Notes under the pieces: generated by a model
What the model saw: the letters and a program-made list of their open reading frames with translations, nothing else
Database searches by the model: none
What the model was told of the DNA's origin: nothing
Translations under genes and position numbers: made by a program
From: Kribbella antiqua
GTDB taxonomy: Bacteria > Actinomycetota > Actinomycetes > Propionibacteriales > Kribbellaceae
Direction of reading: 5' to 3'
DNA: 64,000 bases
Assembly (NCBI RefSeq): GCF_004345665.1
Contig: NZ_SLWR01000002.1
Span: 496,001-560,000, forward strand
Part shown: piece by piece, positions 25,488 through 34,296 of the stretch
Layout of the letters: every line of letters starts with the position of its first letter
Position numbering within the stretch: position 1 is the stretch's first letter

Positions 25488-27863
25488 TCAACTCGAGCTC
25501 ACGCGGTGACCGATGCCGGCCGTCAATCTGACCGGCATCCGATCGCCGCCGCGGCGTACGATCCGTTCCTGGTCCCGATTAGCCGTCAGGACCGCCTCGA
25601 CGCCGTACGGTGTCCAGGCGATGTCGACGACGACCCCGCCGCGAGCTCTGAGGCCGGTCACGCGCCCGCTTGTCCATTCGGCGGGCAGCGCCGGCAGCAG
25701 TTCGATCTCGCCGGTATGGCTCTGCAGCAGCATCTCCGCGATCCCCGCTGTCGCCCCGAAGTTGCCGTCGATCTGGAACGGCGGGTGCGCGCAGAACAGA
25801 TTCGGGTAGACGCCCGCGCCACTGCCCACGTAGTCGGTCGACGTGTCGTTGGCCGGGGTCAGGAAGGCACGCACGAGCCGATGTGCGGCGACCGCGTCGC
25901 GCAGCCGGGCCCGCAGGTTGATCTTCCAGGCCAGCGACCAGCCCGTCGCCTCGTCGCCGCGCAGGTCCAGCGTCCGTTCCGCCGCGGCGGCGAGTTTCGG
26001 GTTCTTGTCCGGAGTGATCGCGTCGCCAGGATGCAGTCCGATCAGATGAGACATGTGCCGGTGATGCGGATCTTCCTCGGGCAGGTCGGCGGCCCACTCC
26101 TGCAGTTGTCCCTGTGCGCCGACCGGCGGGTCGGGCAGTCGCTTGCGGGCCGCGGCGAGCTCCTCGACGAGCGGGTCCACGACATCGAGCAACTCCGCCG
26201 CCTGCTCGACTCGGTGGAACAGATCCGAGATGAGCGCCAGGTCCATGGTCGACGACTCGGTGACGGATGCCGGCTGCCCGTCGTGGGCGATGTAGTCGTT
26301 CTCCGGGGACGTCGACGGCGCCGTACCGAGACTGCCGTCCGGCATCTCCACGAGCCAGTCGAGGCAGAACTCAGCGGCACCCCGTAGCACTCGCCAGGAC
26401 TCGCCGAGGAACTCCAGATCGCCGGTGAAGGCGTAGTGGTCCCACAGGTGCCGGACAAGCCAGGCGCCGGCCATCGGCCAGTTCGACCACCGCGGATCGC
26501 CCTCGACCGGGTTCGTCCAGCACCACGCGTCGGCATTGTGGTGGGCGGTCCAGCCGCCGCAGCCGTAGCGCTCGCGGGCGGTACTACGTCCCGCCTGGGC
26601 GAGTTCGCCGATATAACGAAGCAGCGGTTCGTGGCACTCGGACAGGTTCGTCGTCTCCGCCGGCCAGTAGTTCATCTCGGTGTTGATGTTCACCGTGAAG
26701 TTCGAACTCCACGGTGGCCGCAGGATGTCGTTCCAGATTCCCTGCAGATTGGTCGGCAGCCCACCTGGTCGCGAACTCGCGGCCATCAGGTAACGGCCGT
26801 AGTTGAAGATCAGCGCAGCCAAGGCAGGGTCCTCGACGTCGACCGCCCGGGCCACCCGCACATCGGTCGGCAGCCCGGACTGCTCCGCCGCCCCGGCCAG
26901 CTCGAGCGACGCACGACGGAACAGTCGCCGGTGATCCTGCTGATGATCGGAAACAAGCTGCCCGTATTCGCGATCGAGAGCCGCCAGCACTGTCTGATCC
27001 GCCGAGAGCCAGCACTCCTCCGCCGTCCGGGTCGGTGCAGTGAACGGACCGTCGTATCCAGTGGCGGACGAGAGGATCAGCGTGATCTCCGTTGCGCTCT
27101 CGACAGTGAGCTCGGAGTCACTCGTCCGGACATCGCCATCGGTGCTGGCGCGTAACGCGATAGCAGCCTCCATGCCGCGATCGGCACCATCGGAGTACCG
27201 GATCGGCTCAGGTACGTCGCGATGCGGAGGAGCGACATCGGCGGGAGCCTGCAGGAGCAGTCCGAGCCCGTCGTCGACCGCGTGCGGGCGCGAGTGCAAC
27301 TGCGATGTCAACTGGCACGTCAGCGCCAGTACAGGCTTCGAAGCGGTCATTCGCTGGACCAGTACGCCGTCCGGCGCGCTGACGAAGACCTCCTGTCGAA
27401 CCGCCACTCCCCCGATCTCGAACTCCGCGGTGGCGACCGCGGCGTCGAGATCAAGCTCCCGGCGATAGTGCGCGACATCGTCGGCGGCAGGGGTCGTGCC
27501 ATCGACGCGAATGTCGAGCAGGAGATCACCCAGCGGCAGGTACGCCTGCGAGTAGCCGGAGTGAAAACCACAAGCCAACTCGTGCGCCCGGCGAATGTCA
27601 CCCGCCCTGAGCGCGTCGCGCACCGCGCGTACGGCGTCGGCACCGGTCGCACCGAGCGGAGCCGACAACGACCGGGCGGTTTCCGGACTGCCCGACCACA
27701 ACGTCTCGTCGTTCAGTCCGATCCGATCCCTGCCGATACCACCGAAGCACATCGCTCCGATCCGGCCGTTGCCGAGCGGCAACGCCTCCAGCCACGTTTC
27801 CGCCGGCCGGTCGTAGACCAGCCGCTGCGTGCCGGCGCGGTCCGAGCTCACCAGGTTGCCCAT
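25488..27863 (-). CDS. GH95 alpha-L-fucosidase-family glycoside hydrolase
   Basis: This 791-residue enzyme has the GH95 start (WLEALPLGNGRIGAMCFGG, then LNDETLWSG) and a central (alpha/alpha)6 barrel with GIWNDILRPPWSSNFTVNINTEMNYW. It ends with a region containing FQIDGNFGATAGIAEMLLQS. The Asn pair in NINTEMNYW fits the pair that activates water in inverting GH95 alpha-1,2-fucosidases. Some members act on L-galactose. No signal peptide is visible. It is the first gene of the leftward operon, starts after GGAGG and diverges from L-fuconate dehydratase across a 141-bp promoter region. Confidence 0.9.
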   Translation of the reverse strand: MGNLVSSDRAGTQRLVYDRPAETWLEALPLGNGRIGAMCFGGIGRDRIGLNDETLWSGSPETARSLSAPLGATGADAVRAVRDALRAGDIRRAHELACGFHSGYSQAYLPLGDLLLDIRVDGTTPAADDVAHYRRELDLDAAVATAEFEIGGVAVRQEVFVSAPDGVLVQRMTASKPVLALTCQLTSQLHSRPHAVDDGLGLLLQAPADVAPPHRDVPEPIRYSDGADRGMEAAIALRASTDGDVRTSDSELTVESATEITLILSSATGYDGPFTAPTRTAEECWLSADQTVLAALDREYGQLVSDHQQDHRRLFRRASLELAGAAEQSGLPTDVRVARAVDVEDPALAALIFNYGRYLMAASSRPGGLPTNLQGIWNDILRPPWSSNFTVNINTEMNYWPAETTNLSECHEPLLRYIGELAQAGRSTARERYGCGGWTAHHNADAWCWTNPVEGDPRWSNWPMAGAWLVRHLWDHYAFTGDLEFLGESWRVLRGAAEFCLDWLVEMPDGSLGTAPSTSPENDYIAHDGQPASVTESSTMDLALISDLFHRVEQAAELLDVVDPLVEELAAARKRLPDPPVGAQGQLQEWAADLPEEDPHHRHMSHLIGLHPGDAITPDKNPKLAAAAERTLDLRGDEATGWSLAWKINLRARLRDAVAAHRLVRAFLTPANDTSTDYVGSGAGVYPNLFCAHPPFQIDGNFGATAGIAEMLLQSHTGEIELLPALPAEWTSGRVTGLRARGGVVVDIAWTPYGVEAVLTANRDQERIVRRGGDRMPVRLTAGIGHRVSSS

Positions 27864-27896
27864 GCCACCGTCCTCCGTCGAGACGACGAGGTATTA

Positions 27897-27978
27897 ATCC
27901 CATGAATTGTCGGGAGCGTAGCGCTAGACGCGACCCTGGTCCATACTGAACGGCATCAAAGCTGGAGAAAGATCCCAT
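27897..27978. promoter_or_regulatory. Divergent promoter region with a repeated ATCCCAT element
   Basis: The 141 bp between GH95 and L-fuconate dehydratase hold the same heptamer ATCCCAT at 27897-27903 and 27972-27978, each next to an A+T-rich patch (TATTAATCCCATGAATT; ATCCCATCTATTACTC). The FadR-type regulator encoded two genes away is the natural candidate to bind here. The site assignment rests on this repetition only. Confidence 0.35.
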
Positions 27979-28004
27979 CTATTACTCATCGTGAGGGGCC
28001 CGCC

Positions 28005-29324
28005 ATGCCACGCATCACCTCGGTTGAGGTCATCGACGTTCGCTTCCCGACCTCGATGACCCAGGACGGGTCCGACGCGATGAACAAGGACGGCGACCAC
28101 TCGGCGGCGTACGTCGTCCTGCACACGGACGACCCGGAGCTCGCCGGGTACGGCTTCACCTTCACCATCGGGCGCGGCAACGACCTGTGCGTCGCCGCCG
28201 CGGTTCAGCGCGCCGAGCCACTTGTGGGCCGGGACGTCGACGCGCTGTGCGGAGACCTCGGCGCGATCTACCGGGAGCTGCAGTCGGACAGCCAGTTGCG
28301 CTGGCTCGGCCCGGACAAGGGAGTCATCCATCTGGCCCTGGCTGCTGTGATGAACGCAGTGTGGGATCTCGCGGCCCGACGAGCCGGCGTACCCCTCTGG
28401 CGACTGCTGACCGACATGTCACCCGAGCAACTCGTGGCGGCTGCCGATCTGCGGTACCTGACCGACGTACTGACGCCGGAACAGGCTGTCACGCTACTTG
28501 CCCGCCAAGAACCGGGCCGCAAGCAACGAATCGAGGACCTCGAGGCATCCGGCTACCCGTGCTACACCACCTCCGCCGGATGGCTCGGGTACTCCGACGC
28601 CAAGCTCCGCAGGCTCTGCGAGGAAGCCGTTGCCGCAGGCTACAAACATGTCAAACTCAAGGTCGGCGCCAAGCTGGCCGACGACATCCGGCGCTGTGGC
28701 ATCGCCCGCGAGGTCCTCGGGCCGGACGGCCACCTGATGATCGACGCGAATCAGGTCTGGGACGTGCCCGAGGCGATCGAATGGGTCAAGGCCCTGGCCG
28801 AGTTCGAACCGCTGTGGATCGAGGAACCGACCAGTCCCGACGACATCCTGGGCCACGCCGCGATCCGCAAGGCCGTGGCACCCATCGGTGTCGCCACCGG
28901 CGAGCACGGGATGAACCGGGTTCTGTTCAAGCAGATGTTCCAGGCCGGCGCCATCGACTACTGCCAGCTCGACGCAGCCCGCCTCGGCAGCGTCAACGAA
29001 GTACTCGCGGTCTACCTTCTCGCCGCCTGGTTCGACGTACCGGTCTGCCCGCACGCGGGTGGCGTCGGTCTGTGCGAACTGGTTCAGCACCTCGCGATCT
29101 TCGACTACCTGGCCGTGTCAGGCAGCCTGGAGCGCCGCGTCACCGAGTACGTCGACCACCTGCACGAGCACTTCGTCGACCCCTGCGTGATCCGCAACGG
29201 TGCATACGTGCTTCCGAGTGCGCCCGGTTACAGTGCCGAGATGCACAGAGAGTCCTTGGAGAGCTATCGATTCCCGGACGGCGCCTACTGGGCGTCACGC
29301 GCGGAAGTGGATCCGCTGACATGA
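28005..29324 (+). CDS. fucD: L-fuconate dehydratase (enolase superfamily)
   Basis: This 439-residue protein matches the fuconate dehydratase family in length (about 440) and motifs. It has the KxK base pair in HVKLKVGAK near residue 215, metal ligands in MIDANQVWD and WIEEPTSPDD, then ATGEHG, and the second base in CPHAGGVGLCE. It dehydrates L-fuconate to 2-keto-3-deoxy-L-fuconate in the non-phosphorylative fucose route. It starts at an ATG after GAGGGGCCCGCC and overlaps the regulator gene by 4 bp. Fucose dehydrogenase, the lactonase and the last steps are not in the window unless the SDR at 32114 is one of them. Confidence 0.92.
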   Translation: MPRITSVEVIDVRFPTSMTQDGSDAMNKDGDHSAAYVVLHTDDPELAGYGFTFTIGRGNDLCVAAAVQRAEPLVGRDVDALCGDLGAIYRELQSDSQLRWLGPDKGVIHLALAAVMNAVWDLAARRAGVPLWRLLTDMSPEQLVAAADLRYLTDVLTPEQAVTLLARQEPGRKQRIEDLEASGYPCYTTSAGWLGYSDAKLRRLCEEAVAAGYKHVKLKVGAKLADDIRRCGIAREVLGPDGHLMIDANQVWDVPEAIEWVKALAEFEPLWIEEPTSPDDILGHAAIRKAVAPIGVATGEHGMNRVLFKQMFQAGAIDYCQLDAARLGSVNEVLAVYLLAAWFDVPVCPHAGGVGLCELVQHLAIFDYLAVSGSLERRVTEYVDHLHEHFVDPCVIRNGAYVLPSAPGYSAEMHRESLESYRFPDGAYWASRAEVDPLT

Positions 29325-30070
29325 CGGCCGGCAGGCCGGCCGAGCTGTCACGCACCCCCGGCATTTCACAGACCGATGTCGTGGTTCAGGGCATCCGGCA
29401 GATGATCATCGACGGGCTGCTCCGGCCGGGCGATCGGCTTCCGGTCGAGAAGGACCTCGCCGCGGCGCTCGGGGTCTCCAGGAATCCCCTCCGCGAGGGG
29501 GTGCGCGCGCTGTCGATGATGGGAGTTCTCGAGACGCGGCAAGGTGACGGTACCTACGTCACCAAGCTGGATCCTTCGATGCTGCTGGCTCCGATGGGCT
29601 TCGTGGTCGATCTGCACCACGGCAGCGGAACACATCACCTGCATGTGGTCCGCCGGATCCTCGAGACGGAGGCCTCCGCCTTGGCAGCCCGGCAGATCGG
29701 CGCGGCGGAGCTCGACGCCGCAGCCGAACTGTTGCGCCACAACGAGGCCGAACTGACCCACGCGGAACCCAACCACGAGGCCGTGATCGAGAACGACATC
29801 GCCTTCCACCGCATCATCGCGGAGGCCGCCGCCAACCCCGTACTGACCGCGCTGATCGACGCGCTGGGCGGACGGACGATGCGCGATCGGCTGCGCCGAT
29901 CCATCACCCAGCCCGGCGCCGACGAGACCGCGCACCGCGAACACCTCTCCATCCTCGCCGCCCTCACCAACCGCGACCCCGATCGCGCACGGACCCGGAT
30001 GGCCGCACACCTGTTCACCGTCGAGGACTACCTGCTCGAACGAAGCACCACGACCCCCACCACGAAATGA
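29321..30070 (+). CDS. FadR-subfamily GntR transcriptional regulator
   Basis: This 249-residue protein starts at the ATG overlapping the fucD stop. The winged helix lies at about 15-80 (LRPGDRLPVEKDLAAALGVSRNPLREGVRALSMMGVLETRQGDGTYV). An all-helical FCD effector domain follows, with the metal-type residues of the FadR class in ENDIAFHRIIAEAA and the later AHREHLSIL. FCD proteins sense acidic sugars and their keto-acids, so a fuconate-pathway intermediate is a plausible effector. It probably controls fucD and the divergent GH95-transporter operon. Confidence 0.92.
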   Translation: MTAGRPAELSRTPGISQTDVVVQGIRQMIIDGLLRPGDRLPVEKDLAAALGVSRNPLREGVRALSMMGVLETRQGDGTYVTKLDPSMLLAPMGFVVDLHHGSGTHHLHVVRRILETEASALAARQIGAAELDAAAELLRHNEAELTHAEPNHEAVIENDIAFHRIIAEAAANPVLTALIDALGGRTMRDRLRRSITQPGADETAHREHLSILAALTNRDPDRARTRMAAHLFTVEDYLLERSTTTPTTK

Positions 30071-30079
30071 GACTTGTGG

Positions 30080-32119
30080 ATGAATGTGCTGCGCTGGAGT
30101 GCCGGTGAGCTGACCCTGACCTTCGCTCTCGACGACGGCCCGGTGCGGCTGATCGGCGTACGCGAAGCCTCGCAACCAGACGGCGGTACGCCGGACCCCA
30201 GCCAGCCACTGGTCGAGGTCTCCGCCACCGGATACGGACTTTCACCGAGCACCAACCGGCACGTCGACACCATCCTCGGGCAGCAGTTGCGTTATGTCCG
30301 TCACGAGGAAACCGGCACGACGTTGCGCATCGTTCAGGAGGAGCCCACCACGGGTCTGCGGGTCACCAGCGTGTTCGAAGCCCTGGCCGGCGTACGCGCC
30401 TGGTCCGAGGTCTCGATGAACGGTCCGGGTGCGCTCGAGCTCACCTTCGTGTCGTCTCTGGTCGTCGGCCTCGCGTCGGTCGACGCCGAGCTGTACTCAG
30501 CCGCCAACAGCTGGATGGCCGAGAACCGGTGGTCGAAGCGCGTACTCCGGGAGGTGTTGGCCGACATCGTCCGCGATCCGCACCACCACGTCGCCAGGAG
30601 CCGGCACGCGGTGACCAACACCGGCTCGTGGTCCAGCGGAGAGCGGCTGCCGGTCGGGGTTCTCGTCGATCGGAGTGCGCCGTACGCCCTCGGTTGGCAG
30701 ATCGAGCACAACGGGGCGTGGCATTACGAGCTCGGGGAGACCCGGCGCGGCGGCTATCTGCTGCTGAGCGGTCCCACCGACCAGGAGAACCAATGGAGCG
30801 TCGAGCTCACTGCCGACAAGCCATTCACGACGGTACCCGTGTCGCTCGTCGCCGGGACCGATCTGGACAGCGTGTTCGCCGCGCTCACCCGTCAACGCCG
30901 TGCGATCCGGAACCGGCGCCCAATCGACGACCGGATGCCCGTGGTCTTCAACGACTTCATGAACACCCTGGCAGGTGATCCGACGACCGAGAAGCTCCTG
31001 CCACTGATCGATGCGGCCGCGGAGGTCGGCGCGGACTACTTCTGCATCGACGCCGGCTGGTACGCCGACGGCGACTGGTGGAACACCGTCGGAGCCTGGC
31101 AACCGTCGACGACCCGCTTCCCGAACGGGCTCACCGAGGTCATCGACCGGATCCACACACACGGCATGGTCCCCGGCCTCTGGCTCGAACCCGAGGTCAT
31201 CGGCGTCCGCTCACCGATCGCAGCCGAGCTACCCGACGACGCCTTCCTCACCCGCCGTGGCCAACGGGTCGCCGAGTCGGGGCGCTATCTGCTCGATCTC
31301 CGCAGTACGGCGGCCCGCAAGCACCTCGACGACACGGTCGACCGGCTGATCGGCGAGTTCGGCATCGGCTTCTTCAAGTTCGACAACAACACGATGACAG
31401 GCCCCGGCAGCGACAAGGGTGGTACATCTCTCGGCCATGGACTGCTGGAACACAACCGGGCACTGCTCGATTGGCTCGACAGCCTCCAGACACGTCACCC
31501 GGAGCTGCTGATCGAAAACTGTGCCTCGGGCGCAATGCGGATGGACTACGCGATGATGTCCCGCCTCCATCTGCAGTCGACCTCGGACCAGGAACATCCG
31601 TTGCTCTACGCACCGATCACCGCGGCCGCCCCCGCCGCCCTGCTGCCCGAACAGGCCGGCCACTGGGCGTACCCGATCACCGGGACCACTCGTGAGGAGT
31701 TCACCTTCGCCCTCGTCAACGGCATCCCCGGACGTCTCTACCTCTCCGGCCATCTCAACCGGATGACGCCCGTCGAACTCGACCTCATCCGGTCCGCCTT
31801 GACCGCCCATCGCGCCGTACTCGAGGACCTCGACACTCTCGTCCCCGCGTGGCCGCTAGGTCTATCGACATGGACCGACGAGTGGATTGCCCTCGCACTC
31901 AACGGTCCTGACGTCTCCTACCTGACGCTCTGGCACCGCGCTCCAGGCCCGTCCAGCATCACGCTCCCGCTTCGGCGGTCGAGCATCGAGCCCCACTTCC
32001 CCACCGACCTCACCGACCTCACCGACTGGAGCTACGCCTGGACGGACAATGCTCTCACCATCACCACCAACACTCCCGAACCCTCCGCCCGCGTCCTGCG
32101 CCTGACGTCGCCGTCATGA
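30080..32119 (+). CDS. GH36 alpha-galactosidase-family glycoside hydrolase
   Basis: This 679-residue protein starts at the ATG at 30080; a TTG two codons earlier is possible. It has the beta-sandwich N-terminal domain (about 1-280) and then the catalytic barrel: PVVFNDFMNTLAGDPTTEKL, YFCIDAGWYADGDWW and GLWLEPEVIG. The likely nucleophile is in FFKFDNN, where many GH36 enzymes have KWDMN. The acid/base lies in QSTSDQE, where the usual form is TSDD. It has no signal peptide. It follows the regulator by 9 bp and converges on the SDR gene with a 6-bp overlap. It would trim alpha-linked galactose from the imported oligosaccharide. Confidence 0.88.
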   Translation: MNVLRWSAGELTLTFALDDGPVRLIGVREASQPDGGTPDPSQPLVEVSATGYGLSPSTNRHVDTILGQQLRYVRHEETGTTLRIVQEEPTTGLRVTSVFEALAGVRAWSEVSMNGPGALELTFVSSLVVGLASVDAELYSAANSWMAENRWSKRVLREVLADIVRDPHHHVARSRHAVTNTGSWSSGERLPVGVLVDRSAPYALGWQIEHNGAWHYELGETRRGGYLLLSGPTDQENQWSVELTADKPFTTVPVSLVAGTDLDSVFAALTRQRRAIRNRRPIDDRMPVVFNDFMNTLAGDPTTEKLLPLIDAAAEVGADYFCIDAGWYADGDWWNTVGAWQPSTTRFPNGLTEVIDRIHTHGMVPGLWLEPEVIGVRSPIAAELPDDAFLTRRGQRVAESGRYLLDLRSTAARKHLDDTVDRLIGEFGIGFFKFDNNTMTGPGSDKGGTSLGHGLLEHNRALLDWLDSLQTRHPELLIENCASGAMRMDYAMMSRLHLQSTSDQEHPLLYAPITAAAPAALLPEQAGHWAYPITGTTREEFTFALVNGIPGRLYLSGHLNRMTPVELDLIRSALTAHRAVLEDLDTLVPAWPLGLSTWTDEWIALALNGPDVSYLTLWHRAPGPSSITLPLRRSSIEPHFPTDLTDLTDWSYAWTDNALTITTNTPEPSARVLRLTSPS

Positions 32120-32962
32120 ACGCCAGGTGTACTGCGGCTCGTAGCCGAGGAGTTTGCGGGCCTTGTCGATCGACAGCAGCGTCTCGTTCGGGCCGAACGG
32201 GCGCTTGACCGGTACGCCCGGGAACACCTCGGCGAGGAGCTCCTCGTTCGGGCGCGACATCACCGTGTCGGCGTTGGCGACGATGAACACGTCGGTGCCG
32301 GTGACGTCGTACTCAAGTGCCTTGCGGACCGCCTGGGCGCCGTCGCGGGCGTCGATGTAGCCCCACAGGTTCCACTTGCGCAGCTGAGCGTCGGCGTCGA
32401 ACGACGGGAACGCCGCGTAGTCCTCGGGGTACATCACGTTGGAGAACCGCAGGCCGATCAGCTTCAGGTCCGGGTGCCACCGGCACAGCTGCCGGGCCAG
32501 CTCCTCCTCGAGCGTCTTCACCAGCGAGTAGGTGCTGTTCGGCCGCGGCGGGTAGTCCTCGTCGACCGGCACGTACGGCGGGAACTCGTCGAACGGCAGG
32601 CCGAGCACGGTCTCGCTCGACGCCCACACGATGTTCTTGATGCCGGCCCGCAACGCCGCCGAGAACACGTTGTAGGTGGCGGTCATGTTGTTCTCGAACG
32701 TCGCCGCGTTCGGCCGCAGCCCGGGCGCGGGAATCGCGGCCAGATGGACGACGGCGTCCACACCGTCGTGCCGGTCGTCGATCCCGGCCAGCGCCTCGTA
32801 GGTCTGTCCGAAATCGGTCAGATCGACCCGGCTCGCGACGACGCCGCTGCGCGCCGGCGGAGCCTGGTCCAGCGCGACCACGTCCCAGCCGTTGTCCAGC
32901 AGGTGATCCACCACCGCCCGGCCGAGCTTCCCGCTGCTCCCGGTGACCGCTACCCGTGCCAT
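32114..32962 (-). CDS. NAD-dependent epimerase/dehydratase-family (extended SDR) protein
   Basis: The 282-residue protein starts at an ATG after GGAGGAG; a longer frame upstream lacks a ribosome site. The Rossmann motif is GSSGKLG at residues about 7-13, followed by D in VALDQAPPA (NAD preference), and the active-site YSLVK sits near residue 155. It resembles uronate-dehydrogenase-like SDRs that use NAD to oxidise an aldose or aldonate C1. Adjacent to fucD and GH36, it may take part in L-fucose oxidation, but nucleotide-sugar epimerases share these motifs, so the reaction is open. Confidence 0.8.
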   Translation of the reverse strand: MARVAVTGSSGKLGRAVVDHLLDNGWDVVALDQAPPARSGVVASRVDLTDFGQTYEALAGIDDRHDGVDAVVHLAAIPAPGLRPNAATFENNMTATYNVFSAALRAGIKNIVWASSETVLGLPFDEFPPYVPVDEDYPPRPNSTYSLVKTLEEELARQLCRWHPDLKLIGLRFSNVMYPEDYAAFPSFDADAQLRKWNLWGYIDARDGAQAVRKALEYDVTGTDVFIVANADTVMSRPNEELLAEVFPGVPVKRPFGPNETLLSIDKARKLLGYEPQYTWRS

Positions 32963-33021
32963 CCGCGCTCCTCCGCCGTCTGAACCCACCCGATAATCCC
33001 ACGCCCGCCCATCGCCGCTTT

Positions 33022-33099
33022 GGTGGGTCCACCTATCAACTTGTGGGTTCCCCCACCGGATTCGGGCGGGGAACCCACCATTTGGCAGGTGAACCCATC
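33022..33099. repeat. Large imperfect palindrome between divergent genes
   Basis: Two 32-base arms (33022-33053 and 33068-33099) match at 26 positions around a 14-base loop. The inner 11 bases are perfect (GTGGGTTCCCC / GGGGAACCCAC). It lies between two genes that start on either side, so it is not a terminator. Candidates are a large operator, a cruciform-forming repeat family or a MITE remnant. The rest of the 172-bp gap holds only the promoters. Confidence 0.7.
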
Positions 33100-33134
33100 A
33101 AACGCGGGCGGGGCTGGAGGGCTAGGCTCGAGCT

Positions 33135-34295
33135 GTGAGACTAGCTGGGCGGATGGAGCGGCTCGGGACAGAGTCCGCGTTCGAGGTGCTGGCGAAGGCG
33201 AAGGCACTCGAGGCGCGCGGGCGCGAGATCGTGCATCTCGAGATCGGCGAGCCGGACTTCGACACCCCCGAGCATGTCCTCGCCGCCGCGCAACAGGCCC
33301 TGGACAAGGGCTACACCCACTACGTCCCGGCGCCAGGCATCCCCGAGCTGCGGACGGCGGTGGCGGACTTCCTCGAGCGCACCGGCAGGCTGCACACCAC
33401 TCCGGACCGGGTGCTGGTCACGCCCGGCGCCAAGCCGATCATGTTCTTCACGATCATGGCGCTGTGCGAGGAGGGCGACGAGGTCCTCTACCCGGACCCG
33501 GGCTTTCCGATGTACGCCTCGATCGCGTCCTTCGCCGGCGCGACCCCGGTGCCGGTACCGCTGCGCGAGGAGAACGGGTTCGTCATCGACCCCGAGGAGC
33601 TCGAGTCCCTGATCACCGAGCGGTCGAAGCTGCTCATCCTCAACTCCCCGCACAACCCCTGCGGCAGCGCCTCGACGCCGGAGCAGCTCGAGGCGATCGC
33701 TGAGCTTGCCAACCGGCACGATCTCGTCGTACTCACCGACGAGGTCTACTGGGCGCTGCGGTACGACGGCGACCACCACAGCGTGCTCGACGTCGACGGC
33801 ATGGCCGAGCGGACCATTCTGCTCGACGGCTGGTCCAAGACGTTCGCGATGACCGGCTGGCGCCTCGGCTTCGGTGTCTTCCCGCCGGCGCTGGTCGAGC
33901 CGATCACCCGCCTGGTGATCAACTCGGTCTCCTGTACGTCGGCCTTCAGTCAGCACGCTGCGATCGCTGCCCTCGAAGGACCGTGGGACGACGTCGACCG
34001 GATGCTCGAGGCCTTCCGCGAACGGCGCGACGTCATCGTGTCCGGCCTGAACGACGTACCAGGCGTGTCCTGCGTCGAACCGGGCGGCGCGTTCTACGCC
34101 TTCCCCAACATCACCGAGCTCGGCCTCTCCGCCGCCGACCTCGCCGACCGCCTCCTCGAAGAAGTCGGCGTCGCGTGCCTGCCAGGCACCTCATTCGGCG
34201 CGTACGGCGAAGGTCACCTCCGCTTCTCCTACGCCAACTCCGTCGACAACATCCGCCGCGCCCTGTCGGCCTTCGAAAACCTCGCCATCAGCTGA
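33135..34295 (+). CDS. Class I/II pyridoxal-phosphate aminotransferase (aspartate-aminotransferase fold)
   Basis: This 386-residue enzyme has the lysine that binds PLP in DGWSKTFAMTGWRLGF, near residue 236. The segments NSPHNPCG, LTDEVYWALRYD and the C-terminal HLRFSYANS are also typical. It starts at a GTG 18 bp downstream of a GGAGG. It belongs to the fold-type I aspartate/aromatic aminotransferases; the amino-donor specificity is not readable. It is separate from the fucose locus and probably metabolic housekeeping. It is followed after 1 bp by the AlaX gene. Confidence 0.88.
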   Translation: MRLAGRMERLGTESAFEVLAKAKALEARGREIVHLEIGEPDFDTPEHVLAAAQQALDKGYTHYVPAPGIPELRTAVADFLERTGRLHTTPDRVLVTPGAKPIMFFTIMALCEEGDEVLYPDPGFPMYASIASFAGATPVPVPLREENGFVIDPEELESLITERSKLLILNSPHNPCGSASTPEQLEAIAELANRHDLVVLTDEVYWALRYDGDHHSVLDVDGMAERTILLDGWSKTFAMTGWRLGFGVFPPALVEPITRLVINSVSCTSAFSQHAAIAALEGPWDDVDRMLEAFRERRDVIVSGLNDVPGVSCVEPGGAFYAFPNITELGLSAADLADRLLEEVGVACLPGTSFGAYGEGHLRFSYANSVDNIRRALSAFENLAIS

Positions 34296-34296
34296 C

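Noticed and set aside
28187..29320. In-frame N-terminal extension of the FadR-type regulator
   Set aside because: It is Arg-rich shadow of the fuconate dehydratase; the family N-terminus starts at the ATG at 29321.
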